DNA of 64,000 nt from JAGQVA01 sp033764335 (GTDB lineage Bacteria; Bacteroidota; Bacteroidia; J057). The translations under genes and the position numbers were made by a program. Positions 49,018 to 58,107 of this stretch are shown here, piece by piece (within the stretch, counting starts at the first letter, position 1; the number at the start of each line of letters is the position of its first letter). The stretch is taken from positions 124,001 to 188,000 of the forward strand of contig JANRJC010000001.1 in the NCBI GenBank assembly GCA_033764335.1. Direction: 5' to 3'. The notes beneath the pieces were generated by a model. The model was not told the DNA's origin. It saw nothing but the letters and a program-made list of their open reading frames with translations, and searched no databases.

Positions 49018-51918
49018 TTTTGTTTCCATCAATTCTACTCCCGCCCAATCTTCAATCACGCCGCTATTGAGATATTCGGCGGATTTACTCAGGTAATAAG
49101 CTGCCGCAGAATCTCCGGAATTCAGTGAAAGCGTTTCTTTAAATCCTCTAATCGCCGCGTGAAAATCTTTTCGATAATACGCAGCCAGCGCCTGGTCAAA
49201 TGCACTTCGGCTGCCCCATTTGAGGGAAATTTCGCCTTCCGAATCGCCGTCAAAAACCTCATAAAACCCTACCGTTTGTTTTTTTCCTTTCACCTGTACC
49301 TTGCCCAAAAAGCGGTAATTATATTTTTCGGGATTTTTAAGCTTTTGAAACGTCGCTTCGCTTACCAGAAGATTTACCTTGTAAAATTTGGTCAGACCTT
49401 CGGTTCGGGATGCGGTATTGACGGTATCGGAAATGGTAGCCGCATCAATCCGGGATTCGTCCCCGATGATTCCCATGACCAAAGGCCCGGTATGAAGTCC
49501 CATACCCACACGAATCGGCAGGCGTCCCTGTTCCACCCGCTCCTTATTGTACAAAGACAAGGCCTTCTGCATTTCGACCGATGCTTGAACCGCCTCATCC
49601 GGTGTCTGGAAAATCGCCATAATTCCATCGCCCAGGTATTGATTGACAAAACCTCTGTGTCGTTGGATGATCGGCCCCATACGCCCGGCATAGGCATTGA
49701 CAAACCGGAAATTGTCCTCCGGAGTCATGGTTTCCGACAGGCTGGTATAGTCCCTTATATCCGAAAAAAATACGGTTACTTCCCGATGAACCAGATCGCC
49801 CAGTTTTACATCCGTAATGCTTTCATAACCCAGCGAGCGAAGAAACTGATTCGGAACAAACCTTGCCGCCACGGAATTAAACTGGTGAAGATTGATATGT
49901 GTTTTTACCCGGGCAAGGAACTCGTCGCGGGTAAAAGGTTTGGGTAAATAGTCATTTGCCCCGGAAGAAAAACCTTCTACCAGATCCGCTACCTGATTTT
50001 TGGCAGTAATCATAATGACCGGTAATTCGGAAGGAAGATATTTTTCCCGAATACGCTGGCACACCACAAATCCCGACATTTCCGGCATCATAATATCCAG
50101 CAAAACCAGATCATATTTTTTTCCTGACTCCATGGCACGCAAGGCTTCTTCACCGGTGATGGCGAGGGTCAGGTCATAACGCGAGCCGGAGAGGTGATTT
50201 TTTACTACCTGAAGATTTACGGGTTCATCGTCCACAATCAGAATCCGTACCGGCTGATCTTTGTATTTGCCTTTGGGAACATCAATACTGACCGTAGCGG
50301 GATCGGGCTGATATTTCGGCGAAGAATGGCTATAAGTCTGATAGATTACCGGCTGGGTAATCATGGTTGATTTACGAGTGCTACTCTTTATTCCGCTGAC
50401 AATCGGAAGGGTGAAATAGAAGGCGGAGCCTTCGCCGATTTGCGATTCAACCCATATTTTCCCGCCGTGAAGTTCGACGAGTTTTTTAGTGATGCTTAGT
50501 CCGAGTCCCGTACCCGAATAGTTTCTTTTTGCCGATCCGTCCCCCTGTACAAACTCCTGAAAAATATAGTCAAATTTTGCTTCCGGGATACCGATTCCGG
50601 TATCGCTGACCGAAATTTCGATCATATTTTCCTTTTGAGAGGCGTGGACAGCTACCGTGCCGTGAGGCGTAAATTTAATGGCATTGCCGACGAGGTTGTG
50701 CATAATCTGCATCAGCCGGTCTTCGTCCGCGTCCACCAACGGCAAATCTTCCGGCACCCAGTCAACCAATTCAAGGGTTTTGCCTTTTGCCAGGGTAGAA
50801 TTGAGTTTCAGCACTACCTCTGTTATGGTATGAATATCCACGGATTTCCGGGAGAGTTCTAACTCATCATTTTTGATTTTGGCAAAATCGAGCAAATCGT
50901 TGACAAGGCTGCTGAGGCGTTTTCCCGAGGAAATAATAAGCCCCAGACTTTCTTTTTGTTTTTCGACCTCATCGGCTCCAATATGGTCCTGAAGGTATTC
51001 AGCCAAGCCAATAATTCCATGAAGCGGGGTGCGCAGTTCATGGGAGGTATTGGCCAAAAACTGGTCTTTCAAATGATCTACCTGCTGAAGTTTCTCGGCT
51101 CTTTCTTTTTCCAGTTGGGTTACTTTTTTCTGTTGAATATTCCGATACCACTGCCACAGTCCCAGCAGAATAAGGAAAAATATGCCGCCCCCCATAAGAA
51201 TATAATTCTGCCTTTTTTGCTGCTGTTCGATCAACAAGGCATTTTGGGCAGTCTGCTTTTCGAGTTCGGCGGTTTCCTGCGCAAGGCGGGCGATTTCCAG
51301 TTCTTTGATCAGCGCAATTTCTCGCAACGTATCAAGTTGATGTAGCGCCGAATCCCTTTCCCTGCCTATCTGATCCGCAAAACTAAGGGTAGCATTTTTT
51401 TCCTGAAGAAAACGAGACTCCAGGTTTTCAATCTGCGCATTTGCCTCTTCCCGAATCTGGTTATTTTTCATCGAAAGGTACAATTGCTGATACTCTTTCA
51501 TTTTCTCTGCTTGCCCCAGACTACCGTACAATTGGGCAATTACCGGCCAGGTATTCATCAAGGCCTCAGTATTATTTGAACTGGAAAAATACGGCAGGGA
51601 GGCTTCGAGGTGTTCAATTGCTCGTGTAGTTTTGCCTCTTTCGTGCCATGCAAGCCCCGTATTGACCTCCGCCTCGGCGATGCCCAATGGGTAATTGAGT
51701 TCGCGTGCTAGTTTCAAGGCTTCTTCCGCGGATTTGAGCGCATCACGCGATTTGACGGTGCGACTGGCCGCCGAAATTTTATTAAGAAGGTCCACCCTTT
51801 GTGTACCGGTCGGAGTATGTGCTAGCGACTGTTCGAGTTGGCGAATCAGATTTTCCTGAGCATATACAGGCAGGGATACACTCAGGAAGAGTATAAAAAG
51901 GGGAATCAGTTGTTTCAT
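49015..51918 (-). CDS. Hybrid TPR / histidine kinase / receiver / nucleotide cyclase
   Basis: A 967-residue fusion. In order: signal peptide, TPR-like sensor (about 30-150), membrane helix (about 233-253), HisKA with phospho-acceptor in FLANTSHELRTPLHG, HATPase with NLVGNAIKFT, DTGIGIP and GTGLGLSI, a receiver with phospho-acceptor Asp in VLLDIMMPEMSGF, and Lys in YLPKPF, then a class III cyclase (about 705-890) and a 70-residue TPR-like tail ending WAGVELMETK. Cyclase metal Asps are in FFSDIRDYTSL and YLGDGIMAIF; transition-state Asn/Arg in NTASRTEG. The usual specificity Lys before YLGD is Gln, so the product is uncertain. The layout suggests phosphorylation-gated cyclase activity. Catalytic half is shared with the DISM cyclase at 55944. 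Confidence 0.92.
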   Translation of the reverse strand: MKQLIPLFILFLSVSLPVYAQENLIRQLEQSLAHTPTGTQRVDLLNKISAASRTVKSRDALKSAEEALKLARELNYPLGIAEAEVNTGLAWHERGKTTRAIEHLEASLPYFSSSNNTEALMNTWPVIAQLYGSLGQAEKMKEYQQLYLSMKNNQIREEANAQIENLESRFLQEKNATLSFADQIGRERDSALHQLDTLREIALIKELEIARLAQETAELEKQTAQNALLIEQQQKRQNYILMGGGIFFLILLGLWQWYRNIQQKKVTQLEKERAEKLQQVDHLKDQFLANTSHELRTPLHGIIGLAEYLQDHIGADEVEKQKESLGLIISSGKRLSSLVNDLLDFAKIKNDELELSRKSVDIHTITEVVLKLNSTLAKGKTLELVDWVPEDLPLVDADEDRLMQIMHNLVGNAIKFTPHGTVAVHASQKENMIEISVSDTGIGIPEAKFDYIFQEFVQGDGSAKRNYSGTGLGLSITKKLVELHGGKIWVESQIGEGSAFYFTLPIVSGIKSSTRKSTMITQPVIYQTYSHSSPKYQPDPATVSIDVPKGKYKDQPVRILIVDDEPVNLQVVKNHLSGSRYDLTLAITGEEALRAMESGKKYDLVLLDIMMPEMSGFVVCQRIREKYLPSELPVIMITAKNQVADLVEGFSSGANDYLPKPFTRDEFLARVKTHINLHQFNSVAARFVPNQFLRSLGYESITDVKLGDLVHREVTVFFSDIRDYTSLSETMTPEDNFRFVNAYAGRMGPIIQRHRGFVNQYLGDGIMAIFQTPDEAVQASVEMQKALSLYNKERVEQGRLPIRVGMGLHTGPLVMGIIGDESRIDAATISDTVNTASRTEGLTKFYKVNLLVSEATFQKLKNPEKYNYRFLGKVQVKGKKQTVGFYEVFDGDSEGEISLKWGSRSAFDQALAAYYRKDFHAAIRGFKETLSLNSGDSAAAYYLSKSAEYLNSGVIEDWAGVELMETK

Positions 51919-52079
51919 ATCGTAGAATAACCGAATGTTCGGAAATCAGCTTCTAAATTAGCCATTTTCCACGAAACATTTTTCCGGATCAACGACAAAA
52001 CTTAACCGTCTGCGCAACAACTTCAGACAAAATGCAGCCCGATGGTGTTATTTTTTTAAATATTTCCTTTTTTGCTGCT

Positions 52080-53120
52080 ATGAAAAACCTTGCTAGTCTT
52101 TTATCCGCCATTTGCCTGCTGGCCATCGCCTGTGAACCGCAGAAGCAAAACATATACCCGCTTGTCGTACACGAGTTTATTTATGAGACTGCCCCATTCC
52201 CTTCCTGTCATGCTTCCACACTGGCACAATTGCCCGACGGGCAGATAGTGGCTGCATGGTTTGGGGGTACTCACGAAAAACATCCGGATGTAGGCATCTG
52301 GTTTTCCCGAAAAGAAAGGGAAAAGTGGACGGTACCGACAGAAGTAGCCAATGGCCTTCAATCCGATACGCTGCGTTATCCCTGTTGGAATCCGGTATTG
52401 TTTCAGCCCGCCTCCGGGCCTTTACAACTTTACTACAAAGTAGGTCCCAGCCCCAGCGAATGGTGGGGAATGCTCATCACTTCTGCCGACGGCGGCAAAA
52501 CCTGGTCTGCGCCGACACGGCTTCCCGAAGGCATCCTCGGCCCCATCAAAAACAAACCCATCGCCCTCTCCGACGGCACAATTATCTCTCCTTCCAGCGA
52601 TGAAGCCGGTGAAAAATGGACGGCTCACGTCGAAATCAGCCCCGACGGAGGCAATACGTGGACACGAACCGCTCCTGTCAATAACCCTTACGAAGTCGCA
52701 GCCATTCAACCTACAATCCTCACCTTTCCCGATGGTTCGATTTCTATGCTCTGTCGCACCCAACAGGGCAAAGTCGGTGTCAGCAATTCTTCCGATAAAG
52801 GTCAGACGTGGACACCGATGGTGCTCACCGACATTCCCAATCCCAACGCCGGCATTGACGGAATAACCCTTCAGGACGGGCGACATCTGCTGGTATATAA
52901 CCCTACAACTCCCCCTCCCGGCGAATGGGGTGGCCCGAGGACGCCACTGGTTGTAGGTATTTCCGAAGACGGGATTAGCTGGACCGAGTGGATCGTGTTG
53001 GAATTTGAAGAAGGCGAATATTCCTATCCGGCAGTTATCCAGGGTAGCGATGGGAAAATCCATATCACCTATACCTGGAAACGGGAGAAAATCAAATATG
53101 CAATCCTGAATTTAAAATAA
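52080..53120 (+). CDS. Sialidase-like BNR-repeat lipoprotein
   Basis: A 346-residue protein from the ATG at 52080, which begins a lipoprotein signal (NLASLLSAICLLAIAC); the frame extends 16 codons upstream without a signal. The body is a BNR_2/neuraminidase-type propeller with Asp-boxes: SADGGKTWSAP, SPDGGNTWTRT, SSDKGQTWTPM and SEDGISWTEW. The opening CHASTLAQLPDGQIVAAWFGG and RYPCWNPVLFQ are typical of the group related to GH33. The arginine triad of true sialidases is not traced with certainty, so the sugar it acts on is open. It precedes the dehydrogenase gene by 8 nt. Confidence 0.82.
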   Translation: MKNLASLLSAICLLAIACEPQKQNIYPLVVHEFIYETAPFPSCHASTLAQLPDGQIVAAWFGGTHEKHPDVGIWFSRKEREKWTVPTEVANGLQSDTLRYPCWNPVLFQPASGPLQLYYKVGPSPSEWWGMLITSADGGKTWSAPTRLPEGILGPIKNKPIALSDGTIISPSSDEAGEKWTAHVEISPDGGNTWTRTAPVNNPYEVAAIQPTILTFPDGSISMLCRTQQGKVGVSNSSDKGQTWTPMVLTDIPNPNAGIDGITLQDGRHLLVYNPTTPPPGEWGGPRTPLVVGISEDGISWTEWIVLEFEEGEYSYPAVIQGSDGKIHITYTWKREKIKYAILNLK

Positions 53121-53128
53121 ACCCTTAC

Positions 53129-54145
53129 ATGAAAAGAACGGTTCACCGCATGCCCAAAGCCGGTTCGCTGGCTTATCTTTCTTTTGTGGAAGAAACCCTT
53201 TCACCGCCACAGGACCACGAAGTGACCGTAGAAGTAAAAGCGGTTGGCCTGAACTTTGCCGATATTTTTGCCATCGCCGGGCTTTATAGTGCCACGCCCA
53301 AAGGAAGTTTTATCCCCGGACTGGAATTTTCCGGGGTGGTTCAGGCTGTCGGTAAAAATGTCAAACACTTTTCACCGGGCGACCGCGTCATGGGTGTTAC
53401 CAAATTTGGCGGTTATGCCAGCCATATCAATCAAGACGCTCGTTATCTTGTGCCTTTACCCGAAGGCTGGAATTTTGCCGAAGGAGCCGCTTATCTGGTT
53501 CAGGTTCTCACTGCCTACTATTCGCTTCTGCCTTTAGGTGCTATGGAAAAAGGCATGACCGTGCTGATCCATAGTGCTGCGGGGGGAGTAGGCATTCTGG
53601 CCAATCGTATCGCCAAACAATTGGGTGCTTATACCATTGGTACGATTGGCAGCCCGCACAAAATTGATTTACTCCAGGCTGAAGGTTACGATCAGTATAT
53701 AGTCAGGGGGAAAGATTTTGCCCAACAACTCAAAGACAGCCTCGGTGACCGCGAGCTTAACCTTGTCCTTGAGTGTATTGGAGGGAAAGTGCTTACCGCC
53801 GGATTCAAGCAACTGGCTCCCATGGGTCGTATGGTCGTCTATGGATCCGCCCAATACGGTTTTCCCGGTGACAAACCCAACTACCTCAAAATCCTCCGGC
53901 TCTACCTCTCCCGTCCCCGACTAGATGTGCAAAACATGACCGACAAAAACAAATCCGTTCTGGCTTTTAACCTGATTCATTTATATCAGAAAGTCGAAAT
54001 CATGCATAAAATACTGGCCGAAATTCAGGCAATGGATTTAGGAAAACCTCTGGTCGGGCATCGTTTTCCCTTCGAAAAACTGAAAGACGCCCTCAGCCTG
54101 TTTCAAAAGGGGCAGACGGTAGGAAAAGTAGTTTGTGAGTTGTGA
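53129..54145 (+). CDS. Zinc-independent MDR/quinone oxidoreductase (VAT1-like)
   Basis: A 338-residue medium-chain dehydrogenase. GroES-like half with VGLNFADIFAIAGLY and PGLEFSGVVQAVGKNV, then Rossmann half with HSAAGGVGILANRIAKQLGA; the AAGGVG loop marks the NADPH-binding quinone-reductase group. The catalytic zinc cysteine/histidine set and the structural zinc lobe are absent. Members reduce quinones or enoyl substrates with NADPH in the cytoplasm. It lies 8 nt downstream of the sialidase-like gene and converges with the malate/lactate-dehydrogenase-like gene with a 1-nt gap. Confidence 0.9.
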   Translation: MKRTVHRMPKAGSLAYLSFVEETLSPPQDHEVTVEVKAVGLNFADIFAIAGLYSATPKGSFIPGLEFSGVVQAVGKNVKHFSPGDRVMGVTKFGGYASHINQDARYLVPLPEGWNFAEGAAYLVQVLTAYYSLLPLGAMEKGMTVLIHSAAGGVGILANRIAKQLGAYTIGTIGSPHKIDLLQAEGYDQYIVRGKDFAQQLKDSLGDRELNLVLECIGGKVLTAGFKQLAPMGRMVVYGSAQYGFPGDKPNYLKILRLYLSRPRLDVQNMTDKNKSVLAFNLIHLYQKVEIMHKILAEIQAMDLGKPLVGHRFPFEKLKDALSLFQKGQTVGKVVCEL

Positions 54146-54146
54146 A

Positions 54147-55235
54147 TTAATCGGTCAGCTTTACCCCGGTTTTGCGGCTGACTTCTTCCAGATCACGCAG
54201 TACCGCTTCAATCACGGGTATTCCGCCGATTTGCCTTTCTGCCAGCGCCTCGCGTTCCGGGTCGCCGGGAATCCGCACGCGCTCAAAACCCGGTTGGGGC
54301 CGGGTTGCCCGCATGGTCTGCACCCAATGGTCCATATTCTCCTTAAATTCCTCCACGTCCCGAAAACTTTCGATGTCCCAGGAGCCGAAAAAATGCCCGA
54401 TCCCCTTGCCTACTCCACCGGGCGTGTAAGGAGCTTTGACCGCAAAAGGCGGCACAAAAGGCCCCCAATTGGCACCGCTAAGCACACCAGTAAGAATATC
54501 CACCATTGCCGTCAGGCAATACCCTTTATGGCCCCCCTGTTCAAAAGTGGATCCCAGCGGAAGCAGGGAACCTCCTTCGATCATTGCCAGCGGATCAGTG
54601 CTTCGATAACCTTCGACATCCAAAATCCAGCCCTCCGGCACGGGGTGCCCTTCCCGCCAGGCGATTTCGATTTTGCCATAACTAACGAGGCTGGTAGCAA
54701 GGTCTATGACCACAGGAGGTTCCGTTTTACAGGGGAAGGCAATGGCGATCGGATTCGTTCCCAGCATTCGCTCTGCGCCCCAGAGCGGAGTTACCGCTTT
54801 GGTAGTATTGGTATTGGCCCAACCGATTTGGTCGCGGCTTAGCGCCTGAACCGGGTAATATCCTGCTGCGCCGAAATGATTGGTGTTATAGACGGCGGCC
54901 CACCCTGTGCCACATTCTGCGGCTTTTTCCATCGCGGTTTCCATCGCTTTAGGCCCGACTACCAGTCCCAGCCCGTTGTCACCGTCAACAGTCGCTGTCG
55001 CTTTTCGCTCCCTTGCAATTTTGATATTGGGGCGAGGATTGATGCGACCGATCTCCAAAAGTCCGCAGTAGGTACTCAACCGTGCCACCCCGTGGGAATC
55101 TATCCCCCGCAGGTCGCTGTAAAGCAGTACCTCCGCCGAAAGGCGGGCATCGGCTTCCGGAACGTTGTAATATTGAAAAACTTCCGCCGTAAAGTCTTCC
55201 AGTTTCTCCGCCGGAAAGGTATAATATCGGGGCAT
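54147..55235 (-). CDS. Malate/L-lactate/ureidoglycolate dehydrogenase family oxidoreductase
   Basis: A 362-residue enzyme from the ATG at 55235 (MPRYYTFPAEKL); a further 24 codons upstream lack family similarity. It belongs to the NAD(P)-dependent Ldh2 fold unrelated to classical Rossmann MDH. The catalytic His is in RGIDSHGVARLSTY, the nucleotide-binding part in DGDNGLGLVVGPKAMETAM, WAAVYNTNHFGAAGYYPV carries the conserved N-x-HFG, and GGHKGYCLTAMVDILTGVLSG is the family signature. The 2-hydroxyacid substrate (malate, L-lactate, sulfolactate, ureidoglycolate) cannot be chosen from sequence. Confidence 0.93.
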   Translation of the reverse strand: MPRYYTFPAEKLEDFTAEVFQYYNVPEADARLSAEVLLYSDLRGIDSHGVARLSTYCGLLEIGRINPRPNIKIARERKATATVDGDNGLGLVVGPKAMETAMEKAAECGTGWAAVYNTNHFGAAGYYPVQALSRDQIGWANTNTTKAVTPLWGAERMLGTNPIAIAFPCKTEPPVVIDLATSLVSYGKIEIAWREGHPVPEGWILDVEGYRSTDPLAMIEGGSLLPLGSTFEQGGHKGYCLTAMVDILTGVLSGANWGPFVPPFAVKAPYTPGGVGKGIGHFFGSWDIESFRDVEEFKENMDHWVQTMRATRPQPGFERVRIPGDPEREALAERQIGGIPVIEAVLRDLEEVSRKTGVKLTD

Positions 55236-55341
55236 AAAAAGGGGGTTAAAAAGGTATAAACCAGGCGGCCAATAACGAATTTTCCGACGAAATTCCCGAG
55301 ATTTCATTTAAAAATCCTATCTTTAACTAATTTCAATTATC

Positions 55342-55926
55342 ATGGGAGAACATAAACTGGATCGGTTTTATTCGCTGCAAGAGTATATGTTGCTTGAACA
55401 GGCAGACCCCGATACTCGGTATGAATATATTGAAGGGTATATTTATGCAATGGCCGGCGGCTCGATTCATAACGGCTTGATTATCAGCAATATCACTTTC
55501 CGACTTCAGGAAAAACTTCGCGTCGGCGTATCCCTCTGCACCACTTTTGGAAGTGATGTAAAAATTTCGGTTGGAAGCCGAAATACTTATCTTTATCCCG
55601 ATGCTTTTGTCGTCTGCGGCGAAATCCGTGAAGATACTCAGCATGAAGACGCTATCACAAATCCCCACCTGATCATTGAAGTCCTGTCCAAATCAACCCA
55701 AAACTACGATAAAACCCGAAAATACCGGTTGTACAGAACGATTCCATCTTTAAAAGAATACGTGCTTATAGACCAATATCAACCAGTTGTCGAGACTTTT
55801 TTTCGCAAACCCGACGGAGACTGGGAAATCCATACCTATTATCACCTGGATGATGAAGTTTATTTCCAATCGCTCGATATTTCCATACCCATGAACAGGA
55901 TTTATGAGCGGGTATCTATTCTTTGA
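55342..55926 (+). CDS. Uma2-family PD-(D/E)xK endonuclease-like protein
   Basis: A 194-residue Uma2/DUF820 protein. The PD-(D/E)xK residues are visible: Glu in DTRYEYIEGYIYAM, the Asp in YLYPDAFVVCG, and Glu in PHLIIEVLSKSTQNYD with the following Lys. DNA cleavage has been proposed for the family but the biological role is not known; family members are numerous in cyanobacteria and Bacteroidota and often mobile. Its stop lies 18 nt before the preferred start of the DISM cyclase and overlaps a possible TTG start of that gene. Confidence 0.9.
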   Translation: MGEHKLDRFYSLQEYMLLEQADPDTRYEYIEGYIYAMAGGSIHNGLIISNITFRLQEKLRVGVSLCTTFGSDVKISVGSRNTYLYPDAFVVCGEIREDTQHEDAITNPHLIIEVLSKSTQNYDKTRKYRLYRTIPSLKEYVLIDQYQPVVETFFRKPDGDWEIHTYYHLDDEVYFQSLDISIPMNRIYERVSIL

Positions 55927-55943
55927 CTCTATTTACCTTCCCC

Positions 55944-58082
55944 ATGTTTTACCGACTGTATTTTGTGATTCTGGTAATAGGTTTTTCCTTTGGAAAAAAT
56001 TTGTCCGGACAAAATCTTCCGATTCAAGACTCCACCGTTTTTGTGATTGATACTACGGCATTTACCTGGAATCTAAAGTCCTATCTAAAGGTCTTGGAAG
56101 ATAGCACAGGGGAACTGACCATTGAACAGGTAAGCGATGAAAGTTTGGCCGAAAAATTTGTGCCTCATAAAAAGTTGAGCGAGGCTTCCCATTACCGGCA
56201 TGCACTGTGGTCAAAAGTAATTATCGAAAATAAACTGACTTCTCCGATAAAAGTCGTGTTTATGGATCAGAGTCGCAGTGCAAAAATCCATGGTTATTTC
56301 CCGGATTCGACCGGAAAGTTGATGGAACAAGTCTCCGGTGTAATGGTCAAAGGCGCAGACCGCCCGCTGGTCAAATATGGATTTATTGTTCTTCCTGTGG
56401 AAATCCCTGCTCAATCCCGACAGACGATATGGTTTCGCCAAATTGAAACCAATCATACAAAAACGCGGGTTAGCCTTGCAATTATGGATCGGAATTCGTT
56501 GGACAAGATTAACCTTGAGCAGGGTTTTGTGCTGGTAAGCGGGTTTATCAGCATCATGGTTATTATGTTTCTTTATAGCCTGATGGTGTTTTTCACTTCC
56601 CGGGAGGTTACTTATTTATATTATTCTCTGTATGTAATCAGCCTCGCGGGTTTTATTCTGTTTGCCGACGGGCCGCAAGAGATTATCTCGATACCCCATA
56701 TCAAGGACTATCTTTTGTTCGCCTTTCTCAGCGGTGTGAGTATATTCTACTTTTTGTTTGGGAGGAAATTTGTAAATACGCCCCAGATTGTCCCGGTCTG
56801 GGATTTGTGGCTCAAGCGGTATATCTGGTTAAAGTTGTTACTTTTTCTCGTACAGATGGGAATTCTTGCCTTATGGTACAACATTGTACTGACTATCCAG
56901 ATTGAATTTTCCTTCTTTTTTGTGGACGCCGTCATCGCAATTGCCCTTTGTATCCGACTGATAAGCACCCGCAAACCGCTGGTTTGGTTTTTTGCCATTG
57001 GCTCGGCATCTGTGTTTCTCTTTGGCTTTGCCTACTTTTCGGTGACTTTATTTATGGAAAAACAGGTGAATATTTTCGCCTTTTTCTTTGCCTTTATCTT
57101 TGAAATTCTGGTCTTTTCGCTGGGACTGGGACATAAAATGCGCCTTTCCGAACGCGAAAAACTCGCCGCACAGGCAGAAAAACTCACCGCGCAGGAAGCA
57201 CTCAACAACGAACTTTCTAAAATCAATACGGCTTTTGGGCGGTTTGTCCCCCACGAGTTTCTTCGTTCTCTCGGACACCATAGCGTCCTGGACATCAAAC
57301 TCGGCGACTGTGTGGAGAAAGAAGTTACCGTCTTATTTTCCGACATTCGTTCGTACACTACCCTTTCGGAGCAGATGACCCCCCGTGAAAATTTTCACTT
57401 TCTCAATGCCTACCTTGGCAGAGTGGGGCCTCTGATCAAAAACAACGGCGGTTTTGTCAATCAATACTTTGGCGACGGAATCATGGCCTTGTTTCTCGAC
57501 AGCCCTGCCGACGCGATGAGAGCGGCGATTGCCATTCAGCAGGAACTCCTGCGATACAATGAAGAACGCAGCCAAAAAGGCCGTCCGCCTGTGCGTACCG
57601 GTATCGGTCTGCATACCGGCCCGCTGATGATGGGTGTAATCGGAGACACACTCCGCATGGATGCAGGAGTAGTTTCCGATACCGTCAATACCGCCTCACG
57701 CATGGAAGGGCTGACCAAATACTTTGATGTTTCCATCATCCTGAGCGAAACCACCCATCAAAAAACGCAAGAATTTTCGCTGCGTTACCTGGGCAAGGTA
57801 CAGGTCAAAGGAAGAAAAAACCCTCTGGGGGTATATGAAGCTTTTGAAGGCGAAGCCGAATCAGTTGTTTTGCGAAGAAAACAAACACTACCGGATTTTG
57901 AAGAAGGGTTAAATGCCTATTTCAACCGCAACTTCGCGGCGGCAGTTACCGCTTTTGACCGCGTACTCGCTACCGACCCGACCGATAAAGCCGCGCAAAA
58001 ATACCTCGAAAACAGCCGGCAAAACCTGATTGAAGGCGTTGCCGATGAATGGAACGGGGTAGAAATGATGCTGGAGAAATAA
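55944..58082 (+). CDS. 7TMR-DISM sensor nucleotide cyclase
   Basis: A 712-residue protein from the ATG at 55944. Signal peptide, an extracellular DISMED2-type beta domain (about 30-180, with SHYRHALWSKVIIENKLTS), seven membrane helices (about 190-395), a coiled linker (LSEREKLAAQAEKLTAQEAL), and a class III cyclase at about 430-610 followed by a TPR-like tail ending WNGVEMMLEK. Metal Asps are in LFSDIRSYTTL and YFGDGIMALF; NTASRMEG carries the transition-state Asn and Arg. As in the histidine-kinase cyclase at 49015, Gln (NQYFGD) replaces the usual adenine-specificity Lys. Extracellular ligand is unknown; DISM domains often bind carbohydrates. Confidence 0.92.
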   Translation: MFYRLYFVILVIGFSFGKNLSGQNLPIQDSTVFVIDTTAFTWNLKSYLKVLEDSTGELTIEQVSDESLAEKFVPHKKLSEASHYRHALWSKVIIENKLTSPIKVVFMDQSRSAKIHGYFPDSTGKLMEQVSGVMVKGADRPLVKYGFIVLPVEIPAQSRQTIWFRQIETNHTKTRVSLAIMDRNSLDKINLEQGFVLVSGFISIMVIMFLYSLMVFFTSREVTYLYYSLYVISLAGFILFADGPQEIISIPHIKDYLLFAFLSGVSIFYFLFGRKFVNTPQIVPVWDLWLKRYIWLKLLLFLVQMGILALWYNIVLTIQIEFSFFFVDAVIAIALCIRLISTRKPLVWFFAIGSASVFLFGFAYFSVTLFMEKQVNIFAFFFAFIFEILVFSLGLGHKMRLSEREKLAAQAEKLTAQEALNNELSKINTAFGRFVPHEFLRSLGHHSVLDIKLGDCVEKEVTVLFSDIRSYTTLSEQMTPRENFHFLNAYLGRVGPLIKNNGGFVNQYFGDGIMALFLDSPADAMRAAIAIQQELLRYNEERSQKGRPPVRTGIGLHTGPLMMGVIGDTLRMDAGVVSDTVNTASRMEGLTKYFDVSIILSETTHQKTQEFSLRYLGKVQVKGRKNPLGVYEAFEGEAESVVLRRKQTLPDFEEGLNAYFNRNFAAAVTAFDRVLATDPTDKAAQKYLENSRQNLIEGVADEWNGVEMMLEK

Positions 58083-58107
58083 GTTTATTTTATGAAAACC
58101 TTGCCTC

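Noticed and set aside
55923..55943. TTG start overlapping the Uma2 stop for the DISM cyclase
   Set aside because: The ATG at 55944 directly precedes the signal peptide; the extension adds only MTLFTFP.
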